A DNA stretch of 64,000 nucleotides from Phoronis australis (taxonomy: Eukaryota > Phoronida > Phoronidae), in assembly GCA_002633005.1 (NCBI GenBank), contig NMRA01000210.1, positions 249,653 through 313,652 of the forward strand, read 5' to 3'. Positions 1 to 11,900 of the stretch are shown here, piece after piece. Position numbers and translations under genes: made by a program. How positions within the stretch are numbered: the stretch's first letter is position 1; each line of letters begins with the position of its first letter. The notes under the pieces are model-generated. The model searched no databases. It was not told where the DNA came from and saw only the letters and a list, made by a program, of their open reading frames with translations.

Positions 1-894
1 ATACAATTTTATGAAAAATTTATTACCTTTAACGAGACACTTTCATAGACAAAAATGAAATCCTCGAGTTGGGCCCATTCTTTTCGCTCAGGGGGTCACA
101 GAAAACATGTTCACCATGATAGTTCAGGCAGTCTCTGGAGATGATGTATGTTACAACGAAAATGGTGGATAGTTTTTATAGATATTTAAAAATAAGAATT
201 TGACTTTGCTTTAACAATATCTGCATGGACAGGTCTAAGTTTTTTATTTTTTCCAACATACTACCAAATTACAATACAACATAAAACATACTGCGTAAAG
301 GTACAAAGGCTAGCATTCAGTATTTTTCGAATTAAACTACACAATGTCGTAATTTGACAAGATTAATAAACTATTTGTATCTTTTCCAGTAGAATTCAAT
401 CCAATTCTAGCTAAATCTCACCAAAGTAACTTATTGCGCAAGACCATTCACAGACAAAAATAAGGACAAGACACAATGTCGACATTCAACTCTGACAAAA
501 GTTCAATTACGTAAACTGACAAGTTATTCTGGTAAGAAGTTTATGCAAATTTGGCAGTCTTGGAGACTTCTGTTGAAGTCTGTCAAATTTCTTTCGAAAT
601 CTCTTGGTACGTGTACCAGTAAAATGCAACATCGCAAAATTCCGACTTGCACAAATATTCTGCTGCAGTAATGAATAATAATTTTTCAATGACAACACTG
701 AGCCGACCACATGGGATCATAGGCCTACAGTTTATGCTAAAAATTGTTGATTTATAAGTAGCCTCACCATTTACACGAACGACGTCGCTCTAGTCGGCTG
801 GCGACTGTGTTGGCTTACGTAGTAAATGACTATCTCACCACTGAGACAGCGATCGGGTCCTTAGTTAAGTCAATGAAATAATATTAGAGTGTAA
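1..894. other. No gene recognised
   Basis: AT-rich sequence without credible splice-bounded coding or repeat structure that I can identify. Confidence 0.5.
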
Positions 895-1575
895 AGCGGC
901 ATGGAAAGCGAAAGTTTGCCAAAATATTGCTTAAACAATTCCTGACGAAAGTAACAGCTCACAACGTCTACTACATGGTGTTAGCCTTCCCCTGTGGGGA
1001 AATTTCCACGAAAAAGCACAAATTTCACGATTCTTGAAATACGCCCTAAGGAAAAATTCTGTAGAGTCACCACAGAGTCTAATCTTCATTCCAAAGTATG
1101 ATAAACGCGCTCAGAGTCTCGACTGACAAGAAACATATTAATGACAGATTATCATGTATAATCCCACTCCGAATCTAAGGTCGACAGCACAGTATGAGGC
1201 AATCCAGTGAAGGAAGAGATTCCCCAGAAGAATTCCATTGAATGCCACGATACTTTTGTAACTAATTTTTAACATTAATTGCCTTTTAGTGGGGGCGCTG
1301 CTTGAAGTCGCCTTTGTTTTGTTTACATCAAATGTCAAAGCCACACTTTCCATATACGGGAAATGTGCTACGTCCATATCTTGCCGATACCAAATGAGGC
1401 GTGCTTTGCTTTGTGGGAGAAAACCCAAGGAAGTGACGAGCAGTTGACAAATATTTTTTTTGTTGAAATTTTAAGGTAAGAGAAAACTGATTTGACATCA
1501 ACGTCAGTTCAAAATCTTTACAAGCAAACCATAAAAATTTGTGGTGAATGACGCTGAATTCTGTTTTAGTGGCAG
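895..1575. repeat. Dispersed repeat, copy A
   Basis: Shares blocks with 44757-45205: GGCATGGAA.GCGAAAG, GAGGAAATTTCCA/GGGGAAATTTCCA, TTTCCATAT..GGAAATGTGCT.CGTC, and GTGGGAGAAA...GCAGTTGA. It is about 680 bp here against 450 bp in copy B. No intact ORF or TIR was identified. Confidence 0.6.
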
Positions 1576-1734
1576 AGAACCACTTTGAATAATGCGATTT
1601 AGTCCGTTTTTCGCCGTGCCAGGCCTCTTTAAACTTAAAAACTCTTCTGGGTTTGACGGCTTATTTAGTAACTAAAACACTACCAACTTCTTTCTAAACC
1701 CATTTCTCATATTATCAACCAGTCTTCACGATCA

Positions 1735-1965
1735 CCATTCGTTCCAGATGAACTGAAAATTGCAAAGGTCTTCGCATTTTTAACTTTAATTACCTTGAAA
1801 AACTTCAGTAGTTACAGACCAATTTCAATACTAACGGAGTACTGGCGAGTTGATGTTATGCTATATTCAGAATTTTCACAAATTCGAGATTTTTTTGTTG
1901 CCTGATAACCACCGATGCTCAATTTTGTTACCATGCCGACTGTCGTACAAATCCCGTGAGCTTTC
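1735..1965 (+). pseudogene. LINE reverse-transcriptase relic
   Basis: Reads SPFVPDELKIAKVFAF, then NFSSYRPISILTE, then frame-shifted DNHRCSILL. P.ELK.AKV and NYRPISIL are hallmarks of the fingers of CR1/L2-type non-LTR reverse transcriptases. Only about 75 codons survive. Confidence 0.6.
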
Positions 1966-2028
1966 TAAACCAGGGCCCGTGCTGGCCACGTTTTCAAAAT
2001 CTCTGCCCCAGTATCAGCGTATACAATC

Positions 2029-2463
2029 TTAAGTGCCGTTTACACTTACAAAGTTGACACGGATCAGCTGACATGGACTTGTCCCAATGTGTAAACGGAC
2101 TGACACGGAGCAAATTGACACCGCAGTGACAAATTTTTTGCCACCCGTTTGTGAGGTAGAGCAATTTGCACCTGAACATCTTTCGCCGTGTCAATTATAC
2201 ACTGTAAGTCTAAACGCAAAACTGGAGCAAGGCGGAAAGGATCATCTCTACTGCGCATGTGCAGTGACCTTCATACGGGTTCTTTGTCTCTGCAACTCTT
2301 GTTATTTGTAAACCTGCGCATGTGCGAACCAGTCTCTCCAGCGTGCGATTTCCGTCTTGCCACGGTTAGTGAGTTGTGTGAGTAAGCGGCCGCTTGACAC
2401 GGGTCAATTTGTTCCGTGTCAGTTGCGCCGGGCCAAAAGTTTATGTCTAAACGGGACTTTAGT
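2029..2463. mobile_element. Candidate MITE with degenerate inverted ends
   Basis: The left end TTAAGTGCCGTTTACACTTA mirrors the right end (inverse TAAAGTCCCGTTTAGACATA). Internal GTGTAAACGGACTGACACGG and GACACGG-type repeats create further palindromes. About 435 bp; no clear target duplication. Short ORFs inside are by-products. Confidence 0.5.
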
Positions 2464-3640
2464 CAGTAGCGCTTGAAGAGAAAATATATGTCACTGAGCC
2501 TTTTTATTAACACACAAGTTATCACTATCAGCGATCACTCGGGCATTGCGAGTTGACCAGCAAAGCCAGGATCGCAGTTGAGAGAGATAAAAGCCTGCAA
2601 CACCATGTGTATTCTTCAAGTTTGTGACACCAAATAATCCCGCGGCATTCACGAGCCGATGGCATTAGCATATTATACAATTGCTATTTTCGTCATTTTT
2701 ATTTAACGAAATCAGCATTCTGGTGTTGGGTCACCACAGAGCGCAATATAAAAATCGGCTTGCTCGTTCACTACCACGCCAGTGCGCACATGATCAACTC
2801 GCCAAACGGTCTGATTTGTATGAGTATTTTAACACTTCATAAGGCTTATCTAAAACTAAACCGTGAGCAACAACTAAACACGTATTTGTCTCAGAAAAAT
2901 ACAGAAAGTGAGAGAAAGGAGGGAAAATTTGCAATGCAAAAATATGCATACCGATCAAATTGTGGCTTAGTATGGTTATAAGTTGATCACTTTTTCGTAT
3001 AATAGGTAGCGCTGTTAAAAAGGGTAAACTTCCGGTCGTCTGCTCACCAACTCAAACAGCGAAATGCTGTTTTTTATAGATTCGAAGATTTTGGAAGAGT
3101 TCTGTTTTGTCAATATTACAATTAATAAGTTATCTGAGGGTACGGGGGCCCCAAGTTGTCGTCAAGTACAGATTATCAAATGCAGGTAAAGCCTTGATCC
3201 CATGGCCGAGCAAAGCAACATGATTTCTGTAACAAGGTGTTTAGATGAAATGGTATTCAGGTTGTCAAAACTTTTTTTATTTTGGGTATGGTGCAGGCTT
3301 GCAGAAATATTCTTTTAACTTTGTCTTTGCCATTAAAATTGGGCTCAAAATTTGTGCTTCCTGGTTAACACATGGAAGACACTGAGCCGTTTGTATGCAA
3401 GCTGTAGTGTAGTGTACGGCGAGTCATCAACAGTTAATAAAGCACGCTACCTCATATTCTGGCAGGTTGAAATCTGTGGTCTCATCATTGTTTGCTGTTA
3501 CATGGTAAAAGAGCAAACTACCAGTGTGCCATTCGCAAACGAGCCTTGCAACATCATGTCAGTGTACCATCTCCATTTGGCAATGGGTGGCTTTGGAGCG
3601 GGGTAGTCCGAAGCTCCACTGGATGAGTCTGCCTTTAGCC
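2464..3640. other. No gene recognised
   Basis: Only short chance ORFs. Nothing matched known motifs on either strand. Confidence 0.5.
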
Positions 3641-3661
3641 CCAGAAAATGCCATGAAAAAT

Positions 3662-3780
3662 GCTAATGGGAAGTGTAAAGGAAGTGGTTGTAGTAAAAAA
3701 GTGCTCTTGTTTGAAGTCAAGCAGGCCATGTTCTAAGTTGTGTGACTTTCCAGACTGTGAACACGGTGTCTCTGTCAAAA
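3662..3780 (+). pseudogene. Cys-rich (CXC-like) relic, frameshifted
   Basis: One frame gives NGKCKGSGCSKK and the next continues KKCSCLKSSRPCSKLCDF and PDCEH. Joined by eye they resemble the C-x-G-x-C...C-x-C-x(n)-C...C-x-C-x2-C pattern found at the ends of several invertebrate transposon proteins and in CXC/tesmin domains. No further coding sequence was recognised around it. Confidence 0.35.
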
Positions 3781-3842
3781 AACACACTTTTGATGACAAT
3801 AATGATGTTATAAATGATGACGGAGTGGATGAAGAAACATAA

Positions 3843-6800
3843 TAAGTGTATGCTATTTTGTTAAAGAACTTAAAATTTTCAACCTAATGGAAAATATTGA
3901 CAACATTTAATCATGCTGATGACTGTGGCCTTGTGGGGACTGTTGGGTGTATTGTTCCCTGTGACAGTTGACAGTGAACAGCAATGTGGATAATGATAAT
4001 TAATTGTGATAATTAATGGAAGTGATGTCACTGATTTTGTTGCAGAAGTGTTGGAAATGTGTATTGTTCATGTGTAGGTTGTGATATCAAATCTTCATCA
4101 AGTTCCATCCTAACGGTTAGCAGTATTTGTAGTCTTTTGGCAGATCAGAATATAGTAGTATGTTTTCTGGCCAACAGGGGGCGCTGCTAAAATATTTCTT
4201 TTGGACAGGCGATTGGAAAATAGCAAGATGAAATTTAGTTGTTGAAACTACATGTATAGGCCTAATTCACGCCGACAGGAGGCGCGTTCCAAAACGAGCC
4301 TCGCTGCGATAGTTCTCACGGTTGGCTTCGGGCATACTGGTTGTATTCCGCGTTGCTCGAACGTCTAAAAAAAATACGGACACTCAACTGTCTGTTTTAC
4401 AATCCCTAAGGATGTTGAGATTCGGAAGCGTTGGGTCGTTGCCATACGCCGCGACGAAGGAAAATATTTCCGTGTAAAATTTATAAATGTTTTCTCGGTT
4501 GCCGAGCATCTAGCAATGACCGGAGAATCTTCGGCCTGCCTGACTGTGTTTTCATGACTACGGGTTGAAAGATGAAGCCTTTTTCGTCCCAAAAAGGACA
4601 GGGCCCTTAATCCCTTGATTTTGGGGCCGAATATCGGCCCTATTCCCCTCTCAAAAATATTGAAAAAGCCCCCGAAATCCCCCCACGAGGCCTAAAAATT
4701 CCCCTAGTGATTGAAAAGTTATCTCCGAAGTTCAAAATCACCCGTAACCACGCAGGTGACAATTTGAAAGAGCACAAAATGCTACTTGAGACAGAGCCTA
4801 CGAGAGCTTGTAACAGGGCGGGGGTGCTATTGATGATGATCGGGACTGGTAGATTTTCCCCTCACTCCGCTTGGCGAAAAAATTACCCTCTCAGAAGGCA
4901 CAGACACCTTTCCTCTCGGATGAACGATCGAGGCTCCTGAAGAAACATAATAACTATGCTTGTTCTGTCCAGTTAACAGAAGCTGAGCTCTAAGACGGGG
5001 TTATGCTTTGGTCGAACGAATTAGGTGTTTTAATTTTAAAATTCAACTTGGTCCAAATTGATATTTGAAACCAAACGCATGAAACAGACGTAAGAATTAT
5101 TAAAACCAAGACAGCAGAATTGATAGTAAAATAATTACTTGTGAATGTGTGTAAGGGAGTGAATGAGAACCTGGATATAATGCAAAAGCGATTTCTGGGG
5201 CTGTACTCGTTTTTATTTTTTTTTTCCAAATCTAAAAAATAGTCAAATAATTTTTATTTTCAGTTACGAATATTTAATAACATCAGTTATTCTTTCAGAT
5301 CAATGACAAATCAACTGTTAGTCCTGGTAGTGCCTACCTTACCAGGATCAACCTAGGCTGTTCTTAATCAACAAATTAAAGCAGATGTGACTAATTGCAC
5401 ATGACAGCAACTGAAATGCGATGAGCCACCACTGTCGAATATATCTTCAAGTCGTCAACAACAAGCAGATGACCTGATTTGTGTAGAAAGCATTTTTATT
5501 AACAATTTACAAGAAGAAACCCTGCGCAGCATAATACCTAATCTGTAACACTACGATCGCCGCAGAAAAGCATTGTAAATTGTTCTTGCAGGGAGTTAAT
5601 TTTTACTGAACAAGATGTCCTCGCAAGTCCGGCCATGACTAGTTACCAAGTAGTGCACGTCATCTTGAAGGTAACTTGTAACTCGTTTTATGGTGTTGGA
5701 TCCAAAACGCAAATGTTATACTTTAGAAGTGCACAAGACATGCACTGTCGACTTTTAAGTTTACGTCACTTCAGTAATAAATGTCACCAATCTCATGCTT
5801 TACCTGTTAGCACATTTGCTAAGAACCTTAAATGTTCCGGATGGCAGTTCCCAATCTCTGAAAAGGAAACGATAACAAAAGTAACAATTATGTTATCCGG
5901 TTAGAAATTGTCAATGATTTACGACCTTCAGTAGACTTAGCAAAGAACGAAAAACCTGCTTCTACGTCACTCGGGGCTGCCAGTTTCAAGCCAGTGGCTG
6001 TTGGTTGTCTGTGATCTGTACTTCCAGGATTTTTGTGAGGTCTGGTGCTCGTTCTCAAGTCATGATACGCTCGAAAATGATGGTTTCGAATACTTAAATT
6101 GAGCACTGGTCTAGACTTAACGGAATCCACCAATATATTCTGTCATTCTAGAGAAGTATGTTGAAAACGGGAAGACTGCAGACTCGCGTCAAAAGAATGG
6201 GTGTTGAGGTAATGCAGATTTAACTTCATATTGTGAAGTCAAATGCCAAGTGATGTCGTATGGAGGTCGCAAAGTGTTGTTTAACTTGCGACATCTATGC
6301 GACCGGCGTAAGCGAGTCTCATGGTTCCGCTTATCGCCTATAGGACACTACCATTCCTTTGTTGCGTCATTGTTAGATAAAATAATAGAGGTCGCATGGA
6401 TATCGAACCTTGGGCGCACATCAGCCGGTTACCGATAAATGCTTGCCGTTATTTCTATTAAAACAAAGAAAAACAAATTGAACAATGGAACTGCCAATCT
6501 ACCGATATCTATGCGATCAGCTTGCGACTTTGTTTCCCACTCAGTGAACAACAACGATAAATTATTGATGAAGCAAAAGAACTGTGTCATTGTAATAGTT
6601 TATTCGCAGACAAATGTAAGCCAATAGGTGTGTGATTACTTAGGCTCCATTTACGAATTCAGCTGGCAGTGGGAAACTAATTTTATTTTAGTTGTTTCTC
6701 TGTTGCATTTCCGATCTCTTTTGTGTGTACATGCGACGTAATTTCCCAGGAAGGTACACTAGTATACCATTTTGATTTTTTATGTTGTGCTTCTGGATTT

Positions 6801-8859
6801 AATCATTGACATGGATAACTTGAAATGAATCTAAAGTGCCACAGTGTCGACTTCAAATGTTAAGTAGAAAATATATTAGGTTACAAATATAACATATTTT
6901 ATTTTATAGGCTCACATGTTTTAGATCCCGAAATTGAGGATTATGTTGAAAAAGAGCGAAAAGTTTCTGTTTCAAGTTCTGAAATTAAAGATTGTAGAGC
7001 CATAGTATCAGTAGCCTCCAATGTTCCGCGTCCAAGGGAAAAATGCTTCTCAAACAAAAACAATTATTTTTTACAAATGTTTGCTTTCTAGACAATTTAA
7101 GAATTCAACTAATGATTAACTTTTTGCGTAACCTAGGCTTTGTAAAATTTTAAGTGGTAAGTTTATATCCCTTGTGCTTGTGACTTTGAATTGCTCATTC
7201 TGCGATCTGGACAAAATGACAGATGTTCAACAGTCGAGCTCTTCTAAAGCGACTGTAATCAGATCTTTATGATAGCAAAGCTTGACAAGATTGTCCTCTG
7301 CGTCACGATAATCTGTTGTCCATTCGCTTGTGTACCAAGCTGGTCGGCGGTGAATTAGTGTCATAGATCATACTAGTACACCCATAACTCAAAATTCTCA
7401 GTGCACAAGATCGGTGATCTTTGGCACAAGACAACAGTATTTCTCTTTTGGACGTGACGTCACCATTCTCTAGCGGCGTTTAGTGGGATAGTACGTTTCG
7501 CGTCCGGCAATTACGCCGTCTTATTGCTCACTAACCAAGAACAGAGTTGCGCATTGGGAGAGATGTGCTTCCCCGGGAAATTTCATCGGAATCTAGTGTC
7601 GCCTACTGTCAAAGCTGTTGTCAGTGAAATGTACTGAAATAGGTATATAACGAACCTGTACCTTGTCTGTGTGGTCTCAGTTCCATTTCTCAATCATCGT
7701 AGGCCACTTTCAGAATCGAGAAGCTTTTCACTAAGCTTTTGTCCATAAGCCTATCCCTTCTCCCACATCTTCTTCACGTTCCTTGACTTCTAGGCAGTCC
7801 AACCTGTTCTTCAGAATTGCCCCGTTCTTTGGTACCAAATCTGTCGCCACTGGTACAGTCTTGATGGTCACCGTAATAGTACTAATATTCTTAAGGGTCT
7901 GTCCCTTGAAGACCGAGCCTAGTGCACAACAAACTTTGCTGTCCACAGCTTAGTCTAAGTAGTTGCGTTTTTGCTTGTTGGGACCTGTTTGATTTCGGAT
8001 CTTAATAAGTTTCTTTCGTCGTCTGCTGTCTTGGGAACATTGGCACGATCGCGATGGAGTACCAACGTTGTCGCGAGTTACTGTAACTGCACGTTGGACG
8101 AACTTTCGCCCGTTATTAGGAGACCAATTTTCTGAGAGTAAAAGGTCCACTTTGATGTTCGTTTTAAATAATTATCATGTAATGGCATCACATTGTTGTA
8201 CAAGACTTTTTTCTATGTTGTATATCTCGTGAAGCGAAATGTGTTACTTCGGACATCTCCTCCGTTCTGAATCTCTGGCGTGATTTATATTGTTTCTGTC
8301 GATTTGGTTAGGCATATTGTCCTCTTACTAGAATTTAGAGAGTGCTGCTTCTTAGCGCTGTCTCTTTAAAAATTCCAGTATCTTATTTGCAAAAGGCCAG
8401 CTTACGGGAAAAGGGATAGCGCACGGGTTTCGATAAAATCTTTGTTGTAATACGGTATCCTAGACACATTTTCACCGTCGACGTCATTCTGTCATTTTTA
8501 GTTCTATCATTTCGCAAACTACAATATAATAAGGCTCGTTTCGTTTTGTCTCTTAGAAGAAGCGCCGTTGCAGATATATGTCAACCTAAGTAGCTGTACC
8601 CGTGGCAAAATTTGAAGTTATGAAATAGACCACCACTCTTTGTCTTGTAAGCCTTCAAATGGGTTATTAAATAGGATACAACACATACACACACGTACTC
8701 TGTACCAAAGATTCTGACAACGGTAAAAATGACATTATCGTACAAGTACATGGGAAAAGAGAAGTGACTGGATCAATCAACACATTCTACTATTGGGCAT
8801 CAGTGACAAGTTACGCATTATACGTTGTATCCTTAATTAGATAGATAACCCCTTGGCAG
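3843..8859. other. Repeat-like intergenic or 5' intron sequence; TATA motif at 7644
   Basis: No coding exon could be supported, although the 5' exons of the C18orf63-like gene are expected somewhere upstream of 8860. TATATAA at 7644-7650 is followed by CT-rich sequence and would fit a promoter, but no start or exon was tied to it. The block 4590-4720 is rich in CCCC/GGGG tracts. Confidence 0.4.
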
Positions 8860-8952
8860 TGACGACATCGATGTTTGAGGCTTGTTTGAAGTACACAATA
8901 TTGGCAAAGATAGCGCCACAGTGGAACAAAATCGGTCGATACTTGGTGCAAG
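8860..8952 (+). CDS. C18orf63: C18orf63-like, most upstream exon found
   Basis: The acceptor is ttggcag at 8853-8859 and the donor is GTGAGT at 8953. The frame reads (x)TTSMFEACLKYTILAKIAP then QWNKIGRYLVQ, entering and leaving in phase 1. The QWNKxGxxLVQG signature is what identified the gene upstream of the repeat insertions. The split Gly codon is completed by the 11092 exon. Confidence 0.75.
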
Positions 8953-11900
8953 GTGAGTACACTCATAGTGGTTGTGGAAATCAGATTCTTAGCTTTTTAT
9001 CACACCGTTCAGAAGGGCATTAACCCCACCTTGGTAATTTTACTCAAATGTGGCTGTTGCATCCTAAATACTTCTCAACACACCCTCGTTATGTCACAAA
9101 GTGAATTCAGTTTCGAGGGTTGTGTGGCTCCAGGTGATCGGGCTTCCTAAAGGGTCATCGATTCAGTTGCCCACAGTGTTGGTCAGTTTTAGAGCATTGA
9201 TCTTTTCCATTGATTCCAGTGATCTAGTTACAGATCACCCCAACTTCAATAATCCACATTTCGCTGACCTAAAAAATAGACGCACAGCAAAAATCTTTAC
9301 TCAGTGCCACCACAAGCAAAATCTGTAACACTGAGCGCCATCGGTAAACGAATTTGGTCAATTATCAACTTGACCATGAACACGAACCGTTGGTGCTTAT
9401 TCTTGAAAACGCTAAATAATGCTGTCAGGAGTGGACTGACACTGCTGTTAGTCTCATAAGTTGATTGACATGACCCATGGGGTCGGAACAGAGATGGTGT
9501 AATTTGTTTACAATAGAATGGTATAGAACATTCTAGAAGATTCTAGGATGTTATTGATTAATGTAGTCTGGATCATTCTAGAGCCTAGGATATGTTTGTA
9601 GAATGATTGGGTAAATGCCGGAAAGTTCATGAATGTGCTTGAATGGGTGAAAAGTTCCAGAACATTGTAAGGCACGGGCTAGTTAAATACAGTTGGAGTT
9701 GAGAGTCAGTTTCACTTAAAGTCAGTTGAAGTTATAGTTGCGTTACAGTGAATCGACGAGTGTAACAGTTGCTGGACGTGTCTCAGAAGTTCATCACAAG
9801 TCAAAGCTCTGAAGCACTAGCTAGAACATAGAACAGACATTAAGTCGGACGTTTTGTTTGAGTGGACTTGTGAACGAACGATCGAGATTAATAAAGTAAC
9901 AAATTCGAACCAGTCTTCAGTCTATTGTTGCACTGAAAGCTTTTAGCACCGGTCGGTAACAACCTGAGCCCACCTATCCACGGGGGTAAACATGACAGTT
10001 GCGTCACTGATTCTGATAGCATATTGCTGACACTGATACCCAGTTTCTTCAATCAGATTGATGCTGACTTGAAAAAAAAATAATTAAATAAGCAAATTTT
10101 AATACATGTGCTTCTTGTTCTCTTGTGTTTAACCATATTTCATAGTTTGTACTAGGCAATGACCATCTCCTCTGTTGGCCCGAACCAGAGGCGATGCAGA
10201 GGCTATAGGCGCTCTGTACGCCGGAAACTTTTCGGCGAATTATGCCTCGCACCGACTAAACCATCAAAGTCACGTTGTTATAAATACCTTTTGCGCATAG
10301 AGGAACACCTTAGGAGGTTGTCGATGTGTTTAATTCCTTCCAACTCGAACAAATACTCCCGTTATGAAAGTTTTTCTTCGAGCAGTCCCTATTTCAGTTC
10401 CCAAAATCGTGAAATCAACTTTTTCATTTTTTTAACCAGGCCGAAGGTCAGAAGTTGCGGACCTACCGGCGAACTTTGAAAGCTGAAGTTCCCGCCCTTC
10501 GCGTACGTGCTGCCGGGAACCAGCCGTGCATTTGCCGTGTTGTTAAACATTAAAATGTCAAATATGTGCACAAAGACTATTAAATGTCATATCAACAGCA
10601 TTTATTTTTATCAAATACAAACAATAATTCATTGAAATACAATCAGTTTCAAGTAACGCCAATTAAAGACAAGTATAAGTGGTGGCATTTTGGAAACGAA
10701 CATTTGACTGACAAGACCGCAATGGCTCACCTTTGGCCTATTTAAAGATTGAGGTCATGAATTGGAGCGTGCGCAGTATAAAAATGGTGAGTTCACGATT
10801 TTGGGAACTGAAATAGGGACTGCTCGAAGAAAAAGTTTCATAACGGGAGTATTTGTTCGAGTTGGAAGGACTTAAACACATCGACAACCTCCTAAGGTGT
10901 TCCTCTATGCGCAAAAGGTATTTATAACAACGTGACTTTGATGGTTTAGTCGGTGCGAGGCATAATTCGCCGAAAAGCTTCGGCGTACAGAGCGCCTATA
11001 GCCTCTGCATCGCCTCTGGTTCGGGCCAACAGAGGCGATGGTCATTGCCTAAGTTTGTACATGCGCCAAGTAAAACTGAATGTTTTCACAGGTCGAGATT
11101 TTGTGGCCAATTGTGAGAAGATGAATGCTGTAGGTGAGATTCAAGATTTGCTGCTTGCTTGCAAACATGCGTTATTCACTGGATGTCATTAAATAGTCCA
11201 TCAGTTGGAACCACCCGAGGACAGCAATTCCTGATTTCATTGCCACTGGAGCTTTGTTACTAGATAATTATTATTATAATCCCATTTCTGAAAAACGAGA
11301 AGGGAATGTGTCCTTGGTAAGCCGTTGACTTTTACTTCACTTATTTTTAGAGTTCAGCTTGTCTGTCAACTCATCAGAAGTAACTTTGTCCGTCGATGCT
11401 GCTGTGATAAAAGCACAACCGTTGAAGGTACGAATAACTGTCAATTTGGTTGTTAATAGCACTTATGTATGTTACATTTTTGTACTATAAAAATATACTT
11501 ACAAAGGTAGTATATTTCAGCAGCAACTTTAACCACAAAACCCAGTGAATAAACTCATTCTTCTTTATTTCGCTGAAAACCTCAAAACTGTTAGACTAAT
11601 CATCATCTGTCTTGGAAAAAGACAGGAATGATGCGAGCAAGATGACACAAATCGATAAGATGTGCTGATAAGAGCTTTGCCAAGTTGAGCCATACATGTA
11701 TATCAAACAAAATTGGCCAAACTCCAGGGATTCTTCTGGCATTTTTTATGGTAAATGAGGCAATGTATCTTTTCATAAGCTCTGCCCTTTATTCCCTTAT
11801 ATGCCCTGGTAAAGGGAAACACCCTACAAATGAGCATCTTTTCCTCATCGCATGCCGGTTCGGTCTCGGTGTGCACGATCCCTAAATACTCGGCGCTTGT

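Noticed and set aside
6925-7060. Open stretch after ttttag reading DPEIEDYVEKERKVSVSSSE as a possible 5' exon of the C18orf63-like gene
   Set aside because: Acceptor is plausible and YVEK recalls the family, but no good donor in the needed phase 1 follows and the rest of the sequence does not match.
7731-8150. Two minus-strand ORFs of 66-71 codons downstream of the TATA motif at 7644
   Set aside because: No recognisable domain, no splice context and no agreement between the two frames.
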